A stretch of 28,020 bases of DNA from Hydrogenophaga sp. (lineage in GTDB: Bacteria; Pseudomonadota; Gammaproteobacteria; Burkholderiales; Burkholderiaceae_C): contig JALOSN010000057.1 of NCBI GenBank assembly GCA_025458415.1, positions 1 to 28,020 on the forward strand, written 5' to 3'. Under the pieces are notes generated by a model. That model was not told the origin of the DNA. It made no database searches and saw only the letters and a program-made list of their open reading frames with translations. Made by a program: the position numbers and the translations under genes. Below, piece by piece: positions 7,428 through 15,496 of this stretch (the stretch's first letter is position 1; each line of letters starts with the position of its first letter).

Positions 7428-8572
7428 GGGTAGGTGCCCGGCAGCAGAATGGACTTGTTCACCGTGTCGATCTGGGTGTGGCCGCAGAAAGCCATGGTCA
7501 GGTCCAGTTCCTTGTGCAGGATCTCCAGGCACTTGGTCACGCCGGCCTCGCCCATGGCGCCCAGACCGTACAGGAAGGGCCGGCCGATGTACGTGCCCTG
7601 CGCGCCCAGGGCGCGGGCCTTGAGAACGTCCTGGCCGGAGCGGATACCGCCGTCCATGTGGATCTCGATCTGGCCGCCCACGGCGTCGACGATGGTCGGC
7701 AGGCACTCGATGCTGCTTTGCGCGCCGTCGAGCTGTCGGCCGCCATGGTTGGAGACGATCAGCGCATCGGCGCCGGACTTCACAGCCAGCTTGGCGTCCT
7801 CGACGTCCTGGATGCCCTTGAGGATGAGCTTGCCGCCCCAGCGGTTCTTGATCCACTCGACGTCACCCCAGTTGAGCGCCGGGTCGAACTGTTGTGCCGT
7901 CCAGCTGGAGAGGCTGCTCATGTCGGCGACCCCGGTCACATGACCGACGATGTTGCCGAACTGGCGGCGCGGCGTGCCCAGCATGCCCAGCGCCCAGCGC
8001 GGCTTGGTGGCAATGTTGATCATGTTGGCAATGGTCAGCTTGGGCGGGGCCGACAGGCCGTTCTTCAGGTCCTTGTGACGCTGGCCGAGGATCTGCAGGT
8101 CCAGCGTCAGCACCAGGGCCGAGCAGTTGGCGGCCTTGGCCCGGTCGATCAGGCGCTCGATGAAGCCGCGGTCCTTCATCACGTAGAGCTGGAACCAGAA
8201 GCCCTCACCGGCATGTTTCGCCACATCCTCGATCGAGCAGATGCTCATGGTCGAGAGGGTGAAAGGAATGCCGAACTTCTTCGCCGCGCGCGCCGCCAGG
8301 ATCTCGCCGTCGGCGTGCTGCATGCCGGTGAGGCCGGTGGGCGCGATGGCCACCGGCATGGCCACCTTCTGGCCGATCATGGTGGTGGCGGTGGAGCGGT
8401 TCTCCATGTTGACGGCCACGCGCTGGCGCAGCTTGATCTTCTGGAAGTCGTCGTTGTTGGCGCGGTAGGTGCTCTCGGTCCATGAGCCGGAATCGGCGTA
8501 GTCGTAGAACATGCGCGGCACGCGTTTCTGGGCCAGGATGCGCAGGTCTTCGATGTTGGTGATGACGGTCAT
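7415..8572 (-). CDS. lldD: FMN-dependent L-lactate dehydrogenase / alpha-hydroxy-acid oxidase
   Basis: A 385-residue member of the FMN-dependent alpha-hydroxy-acid dehydrogenase family, which oxidises L-lactate to pyruvate and passes electrons to the respiratory chain at the inner membrane. The catalytic motif SNHGGRQLDGAQ contains His276 and Arg279. The phosphate-binding end of the barrel is seen as MDGGIRSGQDVLKARALGA and YIGRPFLYGLGA, and the N-terminal DYADSGSWTE segment is typical. The length is normal for LldD, with no lesion. The ATG at 8572 has GGAGA about 8 nt upstream. It lies 93 bp downstream of the kinase/ATPase gene on the same strand. Related enzymes on mandelate or glycolate cannot be excluded, but the sequence fits lactate best. 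Confidence 0.92.
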   Translation of the reverse strand: MTVITNIEDLRILAQKRVPRMFYDYADSGSWTESTYRANNDDFQKIKLRQRVAVNMENRSTATTMIGQKVAMPVAIAPTGLTGMQHADGEILAARAAKKFGIPFTLSTMSICSIEDVAKHAGEGFWFQLYVMKDRGFIERLIDRAKAANCSALVLTLDLQILGQRHKDLKNGLSAPPKLTIANMINIATKPRWALGMLGTPRRQFGNIVGHVTGVADMSSLSSWTAQQFDPALNWGDVEWIKNRWGGKLILKGIQDVEDAKLAVKSGADALIVSNHGGRQLDGAQSSIECLPTIVDAVGGQIEIHMDGGIRSGQDVLKARALGAQGTYIGRPFLYGLGAMGEAGVTKCLEILHKELDLTMAFCGHTQIDTVNKSILLPGTYPVAG

Positions 8573-8665
8573 GGGCTTGTCTCCGGGTGGCCTGTAGGGG
8601 ATGGCACGATGTTAGCCACACCCGCCGACGATGGCTTGTGAAAGCGGGACTGAGGTGATTGAAAT

Positions 8666-10216
8666 TTATTGGGGCAGGGTGCAGGCACGCTCGGCAGTCG
8701 TCAGCGGCTCAACCCAGCCCAGTTGCTGGTCCAGCACCGCCAGAGTGGCTTCCGAGGCGTCGCTGCCCGCTGCCTGACGGGCACGGATGCGCTCGCGCAG
8801 CACGTCCACCGGCGCTTCGCAGGCCAGGATGGCAAAGGGCGCGCCCTGTGCCGTGGCCAAGGCGGCGAATGCCTGGCGTTCGTGCTGGCGCAGGAAGGCG
8901 GCATCGACGATCACGCGCCATCCCTGGTCCAGCAGCTCGGCGGCGCGTGCGCGCAGACTGGCGTAGGTGTCGCCGTGGGCCTGCGCCGAGTAAAGCCCGG
9001 TGTTCAGCCCCGAACCACTGGCGGCCAGTGCTGCCAGGCCGTGCAGGCGTTTGCGTTCCACGTCCGAGCGCAGGCGGATCGCCCGGCCGTCGGCCTGTGC
9101 CGCCAGCCAGCGTGTCGAGGCCCAGGTCTTGCCACTGCCCGACAGCCCATGGGTGATGACCAGAGTGGACGCGGGCAGGGAAGGGGGCAGCCCTGCCAGA
9201 CGCGAAGCCAGCTGCAGGTAGGTGCGCACCTCCTCCAGTGCCGGGGCGGCCTGGTCGGGGGATGCGCCCAGCTGGGTCCACCGGATGCCCGCCACCTTGG
9301 CCCGCACCAGAGCCCGGTAGACCGCAAAGAAGGGCAGCACGGCCGGCGCACTCACGTCGCCGCTGGCGTCCAGCCATTCGCTCAGCAGCACGTGGGCCAG
9401 TCCGGCCTGGCCGATGTGCCACAGGTCCATCCAGGTGAAGGCGATGTCACTGGCGACGTCGATCCAGCGCAGCGCGTCGTTGAATTCGATGGCGTCAAAG
9501 GCCATCACCCCTTCGCCCAGTCGCACCAGGTTGGCCAGGTGCAGGTCGCCATGGCCTTCACGCACTCGGCCCTCGGCGCGGCGTTGCCGCAGCAGCAGGG
9601 TCAGCTCGTTCAGACGGGTCTCGGTCCAGTCGGACAGCGCGGCCACCGAGTGCAGGTCGGTGTCATCGGTCAGCGTCGAGCGCAATGAGGCGAGGTTGTC
9701 GCGCGCAAAGCCGGCCACGTCATCCGGCCGGCCCCAGGGGCTGCTGGAACCGGCCACCGCCGCCGTGGCCTGAAAGGACGCCACATGCCGCGCCAGGGCC
9801 TGCAGCATGGCCGGGGTCAGCTCACCCCGCGCGGCCACATGGTCCAGCCGGTCGGCCTCGGGAAAGCGGCGCATCTGCACCGCCCATTCGATGGCCTGTG
9901 ACGGGTCGCCACCGATCACCGGCGCCTGCGGCGTGCCGGTGATCGGCAGCGCAGCCAGATAGATCCGGGAAGCCGTTTCGGCCGGTGCAAACCGGCTGTT
10001 GACCCGCAGTTCCGCCTCGCAGGCCGCGCGGCGCCGGTCCAGGCTCGAGAAGTCCATGAAAGACAGGCACACCGGCTTCTTGATCTTGTAGGCCCGGTCG
10101 CCGGCCAGCAGCACCCAGGCGCCATGGGTTTGCAGCAGTTCCACCCGATCGACCGGGTGCGGATAGCGGCCCGGGTCCAGCAGGGCGTCGATCAGGGGCG
10201 GGACATCGGGGCGCAT
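8666..10216 (-). CDS. Two-domain protein: aminoglycoside-phosphotransferase-like kinase plus AAA/P-loop kinase
   Basis: A 516-residue fusion. The first part (about 25-340) has the kinase-like fold of aminoglycoside phosphotransferases, with AYKIKKPV near residue 43 and the catalytic-loop motif EGHGDLHLANLV (221-231), then FDAIEFND. The second part (about 350-516) is a P-loop nucleotide kinase with Walker A GLSGSGKT (357-364) and a DAAFLRQHERQAF segment near the end. This COG2187/COG0645-type architecture is common in proteobacteria; its substrate is not established and it is not evidence for antibiotic resistance. The start chosen is the ATG at 10216, which fits the usual N-terminus; no strong ribosome binding site is visible. 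It is divergent from the acyl-CoA ligase remnant. Confidence 0.88.
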   Translation of the reverse strand: MRPDVPPLIDALLDPGRYPHPVDRVELLQTHGAWVLLAGDRAYKIKKPVCLSFMDFSSLDRRRAACEAELRVNSRFAPAETASRIYLAALPITGTPQAPVIGGDPSQAIEWAVQMRRFPEADRLDHVAARGELTPAMLQALARHVASFQATAAVAGSSSPWGRPDDVAGFARDNLASLRSTLTDDTDLHSVAALSDWTETRLNELTLLLRQRRAEGRVREGHGDLHLANLVRLGEGVMAFDAIEFNDALRWIDVASDIAFTWMDLWHIGQAGLAHVLLSEWLDASGDVSAPAVLPFFAVYRALVRAKVAGIRWTQLGASPDQAAPALEEVRTYLQLASRLAGLPPSLPASTLVITHGLSGSGKTWASTRWLAAQADGRAIRLRSDVERKRLHGLAALAASGSGLNTGLYSAQAHGDTYASLRARAAELLDQGWRVIVDAAFLRQHERQAFAALATAQGAPFAILACEAPVDVLRERIRARQAAGSDASEATLAVLDQQLGWVEPLTTAERACTLPQ

Positions 10217-10259
10217 GGGTTGAATGTATCGTGTCGGAAAACGCTTCGGAGACCCCGCC

Positions 10260-11751
10260 GTGAACCTCGCCCACCTCCTGCAGCGCAAAGCGCTGGAACA
10301 CCCAGATCGCCCCGCCATCTTCAGCGGCAGCCAGCCGGTGGCCACCCACGCGCAGTGGGCGCGGCGCGCAGCACGCATCGGTGCGCGTTTGCTTGCAGCC
10401 GGGCTGCTGCCGGGCGACCGGGTTGTGCTGTTCATGCGCAACCACCCGCGCTACCTGGAACTGCTGTTCGGCACCTGGTGGGCCGGGCTGGTGGTGGTGC
10501 CGGTGAACGCCAAGCTGCACCTCAGGGAAGTGCAGTGGATTGTGGAGAACGCGGGGGCGCGCTGGGTCTTCGTCACCTCGGACATCGTGCCCGACCCGGC
10601 CGAACTCACCGGGCTGGACGGTGTGATGGACGTGGACAGCGCCGACTGCGACGCGTGGATGGACGAAGGCGAGTGTCTGGAAGAGATCGAAGACCGCGCT
10701 CCCGACGACACCGCGTGGCTGTTCTACACCAGCGGCACCACCGGTCGGCCCAAGGGCGTGATGATCACGCACCGCAACCTGCTCACCATGGGCCTGGGCT
10801 ACTTCAACGACGTCGATCCCGTCGATGCGGGAGATGCCATCGCCTACGCCGCGCCCATGTCGCACGGCGCCGGCCTCTACGCCATTCCGCACCTCATGGC
10901 CGGCGCGCGGCACGTGGTGCCCGCCTCGGGCGGGTTCGATGCCACCGAGCTGTTCGAACTTGGCCGCGCGCTCGGCCCGCTCTCGCTGTTCGCCGCCCCG
11001 ACCATCGTCAAACGCATCGTCGACGAGGCCGAAGCGCAGGGTCTCACGCCCGATCAGTGCGGCCACAGCTTCAAGACCATCGTCTACGGCGGCGCACCCA
11101 TGTACGCCGCCGACATCCGCCGCGCGTTGCGCACCATGGGCCCGCGCTTCGTGCAGATCTACGGCCAGGGCGAAAGTCCCATGACCGGCACCGCCCTCAG
11201 CCGCGCCCACCTGGCCGACACCGCGCACCCGCGGCACGAAGCGCGCATCGCCTCCGTCGGCGTGGCGCAGACCCCGGTCACTGCCCGCGGGCGAAGTGGG
11301 TGAAGTGCTGATCAAGGGCGACAGCGTCATGGCCGGCTACTGGCGCAACCCCGAGGCCACGCAGGCCGCCATCCGCGACGGGTGGCTGTTGACCGGCGAC
11401 ATGGGCACGCTGGACGCCGACGGCTTCCTCACCCTCAAGGACCGCAGCAAGGACCTCATCATCAGCGGCGGCAGCAACATCTACCCGCGCGAGGTGGAGG
11501 AGGTGCTGCTGCACGCACCCGGCGTGGCCGAAGTGGCCGTGGTCGGCGCGCCCGACCCCGAGTGGGGCGAAATCGTGGTGGCGTTTGTGGTGCCGCAGCC
11601 CGGCGCAGCGCTGGACGCCAAGGCGCTCGACGCCTTCTGCCTGGACCAGATTGCCCGCTTCAAGAGGCCCAAGCGGTACCAGCTGGTCGATGCGCTGCCA
11701 AAGAACAACTATGGGAAGGTGTTGAAGACGGTGCTGCGTGGGTGTTTGTGA
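10260..11751 (+). pseudogene. Acyl-CoA synthetase / AMP-dependent ligase, frame broken by a short internal deletion
   Basis: Two frames together give an ANL-family ligase that activates a carboxylic acid as acyl-AMP and then the CoA thioester. The first frame has the phosphate-binding loop FYTSGTTGRPKGVMITH, the IVYGGAPM strand and QIYGQGESPMTG. It runs in frame to VGVAQTPV at 11279. The second frame resumes at 11281 with LPAGEVGEVLIKGDSVMAGYW and includes TGDMG, DRSKDLIISGGSNIYPREVE and the C-terminal Lys motif NNYGKVLKT. Between them the usual EV.V.D..G-type linker of about nine residues is gone, so roughly 26-29 bp are missing with loss of frame. GTG at 10260 fits the family N-terminus; ATG at 10224 is possible. 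The substrate is unknown. Confidence 0.85.
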
Positions 11752-11767
11752 AACGTCGCACGCAGGT

Positions 11768-12313
11768 CTATGCCAAGGACAGTGCCATGAAGCGACTGAA
11801 CGGATCCTCCCGGTACTCCGCAAACGGCCCGCATTCGGCAAACCCGAACCGCCGGTACATCGCGATCGCGGCATCAAACGCCGGCGTGCTGCCGGTTTCC
11901 AGGCTGACGCGCGCGTAGCCGCGCTCGCGGGCGAGCCTGAGAAGTTCGGTGAGGATGGCCTGGGCGGCGCCCTGGCGCAGGTGGCGCGCACGGGTGCGCA
12001 TGGACTTGAGTTCGCCGTGCCCGCCTCCGGATGCGGTGGTGGGCGTCAGTTCCTTGAGGGCGCCCATGGCGACCAGTTCGCCCACGGCTTCGGGTTCAGC
12101 GCCGGGTGCGGCGTCCGCAGGCAGGCGCCAGGCGGTGAGGAAGGTGATCTCGGGCCGGCGCAGGCCGCTCAGGTCGAGCGCGTGCACACTTTCGGGCGGT
12201 GATTCGGCGTGCATGCCAGCGAGGTGTTCACGCAGCAGGCTGAGCACCTGCGGCTGCGTGAGTGTGCGGTCAACGCGGATGTGGAACCGGCGCGGCGGTG
12301 CCTCTGCTGTCAT
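11768..12313 (-). CDS. GNAT family N-acetyltransferase
   Basis: A 181-residue acetyl-CoA-dependent N-acetyltransferase. The characteristic order is an N-terminal strand and helix (about 1-50), the central strand AVGELVAMGALKELT, the acetyl-CoA loop region RTRARHLRQGAAQAILTELLRLARERGY (about 106-133), the strand VSLETGSTPAFDAAIAMYRRFGF, and the ending SRFMALSL. This resembles the YsnE/PhnO-like group with an N-terminal MHAESPPESVHALD segment. The acceptor substrate cannot be told from sequence. The ATG at 12313 is preceded by a strong ribosome binding site (GGGAGG). It is convergent with the ligase remnant, 16 bp away. Confidence 0.85.
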   Translation of the reverse strand: MTAEAPPRRFHIRVDRTLTQPQVLSLLREHLAGMHAESPPESVHALDLSGLRRPEITFLTAWRLPADAAPGAEPEAVGELVAMGALKELTPTTASGGGHGELKSMRTRARHLRQGAAQAILTELLRLARERGYARVSLETGSTPAFDAAIAMYRRFGFAECGPFAEYREDPFSRFMALSLA

Positions 12314-12381
12314 GTCGCTCCCTCCCTGGGCGTCGTGTGTGGTCCGGCCGGAATGGCTCTGCGGCCATTGTGTTCGGTTTG

Positions 12382-12828
12382 TTACCGACGAGGCAAGGCT
12401 TGGCAGAGCGCCTTCACTGCTTCGATGCGCGGATCGGTGAGCCAGATCGCGTCCACCAGCTGGAAGACCTGTGACGCCAGCGGTGTGCCGACGATTTCAT
12501 CCCGGCGCAGGCTTCGGCTGAAGAGCGGCTTGTTGCTTCGGCGCCGGTCGCCTGCGTCGATGTCCATGAAGGAGCCGCCATCGGGCGCAGGCCGGAACCG
12601 GAGGCATGCGAGCACTCGCTGGCCGGCGTCTGTTCCGTCGCCCCATGGGCCGATGATGAGATCGATGTTGGGGAAGTGATCGGGTGAGTCCACGGTCCAG
12701 TGGACGTAGTAGACCGCCTGTGTGCCCTGGTCGTCGGACAGGTCGCCCCAGATGGTTTTCGAGGTGTTTCCGCAGCACCTGCAGGTGCCTTTAGATTCTT
12801 TTCAGGGAGCGGCGGCGAGTGAGGTCAT
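12382..12828 (-). pseudogene. Small hypothetical protein with CxCCG motif; in-frame TGA near the N-terminus
   Basis: A good start exists at 12828: ATG preceded by GGAG. It reads MTSLAAAP and then hits TGA at 12802-12804. The same frame continues open to the stop at 12382 and encodes a coherent small domain: GTCRCCGNTSKTIWG, then AVYYVHWTVDSP, IDLIIGPWGDGT, GGSFMDIDAGDRR and VFQLVDAIWLTDPRIEA. After the TGA there is no ATG, GTG or TTG until GTG at 12693, which would cut off the Cys motif and the first strands. So either the gene carries a nonsense mutation or initiation is unusual. I recall similar hypothetical proteins with a CxCCG...WG start but know no function. The antitoxin gene ends 22 bp upstream. 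Confidence 0.6.
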
Positions 12829-12850
12829 CAAGGTCTCCAACCAGTTGCGC

Positions 12851-13159
12851 TCATGCCACCTGCGCGTGCAGCCGAACCCCCAGAGCTTTCGCGACCTTGA
12901 GCACGGTCGCCAAGCTCGGGTTGCCGTTTTCGCTCAGTGCCTTGTAGAGGCTCTCGCGGCTCAGCCCAGCGTCGCGAGCGACCTGGGTCATGCCTTTGGC
13001 GCGTGCGATGTCGCCCAGCGCGCGGGCGATGCCTGCGGCGTCGTCGGGGGCGTCGGTGAGCCAGGCGTCGAGGTACGCGGCCATTTCTTCGGGCGTGCGC
13101 AGCTGTTCGGCAACGTCGTAGGCGACGGTTTTGGTTTTGGCGGGTGCAGCTCGGGTCAT
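12851..13159 (-). CDS. HigA-type antitoxin, helix-turn-helix (addiction module antidote)
   Basis: A 102-residue DNA-binding antitoxin of the putative addiction module antidote family. The C-terminal half has a clear helix-turn-helix: MTQVARDAGLSRESLYKALS, followed by NPSLATVLKVAKALGVRL. The N-terminal part (YDVAEQLRTPEEMAAYLDAW) is the usual partner-binding segment. It lies 10 bp after the toxin stop. The toxin stop TAG is also part of this gene's ribosome binding site (TAGGAG, 7 nt before ATG), so translation is likely coupled. Toxin-first order is normal for this HigBA-like group. It is expected to neutralise the toxin and repress the shared promoter. Confidence 0.9.
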   Translation of the reverse strand: MTRAAPAKTKTVAYDVAEQLRTPEEMAAYLDAWLTDAPDDAAGIARALGDIARAKGMTQVARDAGLSRESLYKALSENGNPSLATVLKVAKALGVRLHAQVA

Positions 13160-13169
13160 GGTGTGGCTC

Positions 13170-13457
13170 CTAGAGATGGCGCGCGAGTTCCAGCGCCATC
13201 GCGATGTCTTTCTGCTGGCTGGACTTGTCGCCACCCGCCAGCAGCACGATCAGCTCCCCGTTGCGTTCTGTGTAGTACACGCGGTAGCCCGGCCCGATGT
13301 CGATCTTGAGCTCGGCCACACCTTCACCCAGATGGCGGTGCTGGCCCGGATTGCCATGCACCAGCCGGTCCACCCGCACCTGGATGCGTGCCCGGATGGT
13401 CCTGTCCCTGAGTGCGTTGATCCAGTCCCGATAGACCTCGGTCATCTGTACACGCAT
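13170..13457 (-). CDS. RelE/ParE-superfamily toxin (HigB-like, addiction module killer protein)
   Basis: About 95 residues of the small toxin family represented by TIGR02683. The conserved sequence IDIGPGYRVYYTERNGELIVLLAGGDKSSQ is split here as IDIGPGYRVYYTE and LIVLLAGGDKSSQ, followed by DIAMALELA; the N-terminus WINALRDRTIRARIQVRVDR is also typical. Relatives cleave mRNA or poison gyrase; the Arg/Lys pattern here does not decide between them. I choose the ATG at 13457 because the only promoter-like sequence (TTGACA / TACACT) would start the transcript at about that base; in-frame ATGs at 13475 and 13484 lie inside the promoter. The mRNA may therefore be leaderless or nearly so. Confidence 0.88.
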   Translation of the reverse strand: MRVQMTEVYRDWINALRDRTIRARIQVRVDRLVHGNPGQHRHLGEGVAELKIDIGPGYRVYYTERNGELIVLLAGGDKSSQQKDIAMALELARHL

Positions 13458-13463
13458 GGCGGT

Positions 13464-13491
13464 AGTGTAGTCCATGGGATACATTTGTCAA
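13464..13491 (-). promoter_or_regulatory. Sigma-70 promoter of the toxin-antitoxin operon
   Basis: Read on the minus strand, TTGACA (13491-13486, a perfect -35) is followed after 16 bp by TACACT (13469-13464, four of six matches to the -10). The expected transcription start falls within a few bases of the toxin ATG at 13457. Confidence 0.6.
13466..13483. promoter_or_regulatory. Candidate antitoxin operator (imperfect palindrome)
   Basis: The 18-bp sequence TGTAGTCCATGGGATACA is an inverted repeat of the form TGTA-N2-CCATGG-N2-TACA. It lies between the -35 and -10 elements and overlaps the -10, the expected place for autorepression by the helix-turn-helix antitoxin. Function is inferred from position. 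Confidence 0.5.
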
Positions 13492-13520
13492 TGCAACCGA
13501 AGCGGCTGATCACCTTGGGT

Positions 13521-13548
13521 TCAAGCCCCCCGGTCCACCGGCCGATAA
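13521..13548 (+). promoter_or_regulatory. Flagellar sigma-28 (FliA)-type promoter
   Basis: A perfect GCCGATAA box at 13541-13548 matches the sigma-28 -10 consensus. A TCAAG element at 13521-13525, separated by about a dozen bases, resembles the -35 element (TAAA/TCAAG type). It is 27 bp before the ATG of the motility-like peptide, which fits late flagellar control. Confidence 0.6.
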
Positions 13549-13575
13549 AAGCCAAACGGTTTCAAAGGATTCCCC

Positions 13576-13722
13576 ATGGACATGTCCGTTTCCCCCGCCC
13601 TGGCGGTTGACCGTGTGGTCCAGACGCGCCGTGGCGCGGCCGCGCTGATCAATGGCGTGGCGGGCAATCTGCCGCTGGCTGGCAGCGGCCCGGTGGGCAC
13701 GCAAGTCAACACGATGGTGTGA
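13576..13722 (+). CDS. Short YjfB-like putative motility peptide
   Basis: A 48-residue open frame beginning MDMSVSPALAV and ending GPVGTQVNTMV. The ending closely resembles the GxLGTQVNT tail of the small YjfB-like putative motility proteins common in Burkholderiales, and the MDxS start also fits. It is shorter than the usual 60-70 residues, so part of the middle helix (normally with a VLKKA..-like stretch) may be missing or diverged. AAAGGA lies 5-6 nt before the ATG as a ribosome binding site, a sigma-28-type promoter lies upstream, and a stable hairpin lies directly downstream. This makes it a complete small transcription unit. Function in motility is inferred from promoter and family only. 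Confidence 0.6.
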   Translation: MDMSVSPALAVDRVVQTRRGAAALINGVAGNLPLAGSGPVGTQVNTMV

Positions 13723-13727
13723 CCCGC

Positions 13728-13747
13728 GCGGCGGCTACGGTCGCCGC
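13728..13747 (+). terminator. Stable UACG-tetraloop hairpin after the motility-like gene
   Basis: GCGGCGGC and GTCGCCGC form an 8-bp stem (one G-T wobble) closed by the very stable C(TACG)G tetraloop, starting 5 bp after the stop codon. No T-run follows, so it may act as an mRNA 3' stabiliser or a Rho-assisted end rather than a classic intrinsic terminator. Confidence 0.5.
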
Positions 13748-13778
13748 TGCATCCGCGCTGAAGGCCGGCGACCCAGCG

Positions 13779-14234
13779 TCAGCGGGTGCAGGGGGCTGGA
13801 CGCGGCGCACATCCTGTGGCGGCCTTGGCCAGATGGGCAGAGAGGGCGGCGTGCACGTGGGCAGACACTGCGTCGGTGTCTTCCTCGGGCGCCGTGGTCC
13901 ACGAGACGCCGGACCCGTCGAGCGTCCCTTCGATGCCTTTTTCGCTCAAGGCCCTCAGGGCCACCTCGGCCAGTTCCGGGTCTTCCAGCCGAATGTTGCG
14001 TGTGACGTGTGAACCGTCGGTGGCCGCCACCACGGCGTCGACGGCGGTCTTGTGCCGGTTCTCGAACCAGAGACTGCCGTCGGCGTCTTCCCGGAACGGG
14101 ATGCCTTCTCGGGCGAGGGCCTTCTTGATCTTGGCCATCCGCTGCGGCTCGGAGGTTCTGAAGCCGCTTTCGTTGCCGGGCTGGACGTCACATCCGGTCA
14201 GTGTGATCAGCAATGCTGCGGCCAGCAATCGCAT
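13779..14234 (-). CDS. Small lipoprotein of unknown function
   Basis: With the ATG at 14234 the protein is 151 residues and begins with a compact lipoprotein signal, MRLLAAALLITLTGCDVQPG, with lipobox LTGC and lipidated Cys17. Asp at +2 after the Cys would suggest inner-membrane retention by the E. coli rule. The body has two parts that look like short alpha/beta repeats: KIKKALAREGIPFREDADGSLWF and PELAEVALRALSEKGIEGTLDG. I do not recognise a named family. An earlier ATG at 14285 overlaps the peptidase stop as ATGA and would add 17 residues before the signal; coupling favours it, signal-peptide shape favours 14234. Confidence 0.7.
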   Translation of the reverse strand: MRLLAAALLITLTGCDVQPGNESGFRTSEPQRMAKIKKALAREGIPFREDADGSLWFENRHKTAVDAVVAATDGSHVTRNIRLEDPELAEVALRALSEKGIEGTLDGSGVSWTTAPEEDTDAVSAHVHAALSAHLAKAATGCAPRPAPCTR

Positions 14235-14281
14235 CACCCGGGGTCTGGCGAGGTGGTGCGTCTGACACGGGCGGGCATCGC

Positions 14282-15391
14282 TCATGGTCTGGCATCTTCC
14301 GCTCGCAGCACCCTGCGCCCCGATAAGGGGCCGCCTTGGTGATCGCTGACAGTCTGTTCATGCGGCTCATGCTCTGGCGTGTACTCGCGCTCCAGCAGCG
14401 CGCAGACAGCGCTGCCGAGGCTGATGCCCAGCCGTTCCCGGGCCGCTTGCGCTCCACCGTCAAAGTGGTGGGCCTCCAGCGCAAATGCCGTGAAGCGTTG
14501 CCAGTCGGTGGCGAAGTGTGCGGTGAGGATGCGGGCCAGGTCATAGGACAGTTCGTTGCCCTGGTCGGTGCGGTCAAACGAGTCGCCCGACCAGAACTGC
14601 TGGATTTCGGCAAGGCCCCAGAATTTCTGATGACGCGCATGTTGAAGCGCTGCATCGTACCCACCCCGGTGCGAGCCGATGACGGGCGGGTAGAAGCGGT
14701 GCTCGGTGTTGACCGCAAGGCCTTCGTTGAGCCAGGCGGGAATCGGCAGGTGGCCCAGCAGCGCGTGGGTCAGCTCGTGAACGATGGTGGGTTCGATGCT
14801 CTGCAGCTGGTTCTTGACCGTGATGAAGTGGCCACACGCACCCCCCAGGTACATGCCGCTGCTGATCGCAAACTCGCCTTCGTCGGGGTAGTGGTGGGAT
14901 GCATAGCGGTAGTAGGTGTCTTCGTCGTCGAGGACCAGCACGATGTCGTACCCCCATTCCGGCACTTGCGCGAGCCCGGCCAGCGTTCGCGCAATACGTT
15001 CTCTGGACCTGGCCACAAAGGCCAGGGTGGCCTTGGCGGTGACGTCGTCCAGGGTCGAGAGCAACGCCACCTCGTCGGTCATTCGCAATCGATAGCGCTG
15101 ACCAAGTGCCGACTGAAGGTGCTGCAACCAGGCGATTTCACAGCGACCCCAGGCCGCCGCCTGCTCGCTGTGGTCGGGAATCGAGGCGATCCAGGCGGTG
15201 ACCATATCCCAGTCAGGGCGGGGAAGGCCTTCGGACATCTGCAGCAGCGGCTTGAACATCAGCGGCGAGATACCGGTCGCTTCAACGCGGTCAGGAGGAT
15301 TGTCCACATCGTTGACGAGGGCCGGCGCAGGGGCTGCATGGGATGCGCCTGCCGCGCTGCTGAAAAAGCGTCTCCACCACGGTGAGTTCAT
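14282..15391 (-). CDS. HExxH metallopeptidase-like protein (peptidase MA-like)
   Basis: A 369-residue protein with the zinc-peptidase motif HELTH at 205-209 and a following NEGLA with Glu223, the spacing of the gluzincin/peptidase MA family (HELTHALLGHLPIPAWLNEGL). Upstream are a long helical region (about 55-145) and the strand YDIVLVLDDEDTYY, and downstream a helical region with NELSYDLARILTAHF, typical of this fold. No clear signal peptide is seen, so it may be cytoplasmic. The ATG at 15391 has AAGGA about 7 nt upstream, which is why it is preferred over the longer frame from 15436. The lipoprotein gene follows with an overlapping start. The substrate is unknown. Confidence 0.82.
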   Translation of the reverse strand: MNSPWWRRFFSSAAGASHAAPAPALVNDVDNPPDRVEATGISPLMFKPLLQMSEGLPRPDWDMVTAWIASIPDHSEQAAAWGRCEIAWLQHLQSALGQRYRLRMTDEVALLSTLDDVTAKATLAFVARSRERIARTLAGLAQVPEWGYDIVLVLDDEDTYYRYASHHYPDEGEFAISSGMYLGGACGHFITVKNQLQSIEPTIVHELTHALLGHLPIPAWLNEGLAVNTEHRFYPPVIGSHRGGYDAALQHARHQKFWGLAEIQQFWSGDSFDRTDQGNELSYDLARILTAHFATDWQRFTAFALEAHHFDGGAQAARERLGISLGSAVCALLEREYTPEHEPHEQTVSDHQGGPLSGRRVLRAEDARP

Positions 15392-15496
15392 GCGGTTCCT
15401 TTGGGTTCGAGCTTGCACTGTAGGCCAAGCGCCCATCGGACCTGTTCACGCACTACCGGGTGGGCCAGGCGAGGGCACCGCCTGCCCCGTAGCCGC

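Noticed and set aside
8666..10216. Antibiotic-resistance kinase
   Set aside because: The phosphotransferase-like fold is fused to a P-loop kinase, an architecture common in environmental proteobacteria and not linked to resistance.
12775..12804. Possible selenocysteine insertion at the in-frame TGA
   Set aside because: The sequence after the TGA contains a perfect palindrome (GCACCTGCAGGTGC), but it leaves no proper apical loop at the distance a bacterial SECIS needs, and the residue context is not a known redox site.
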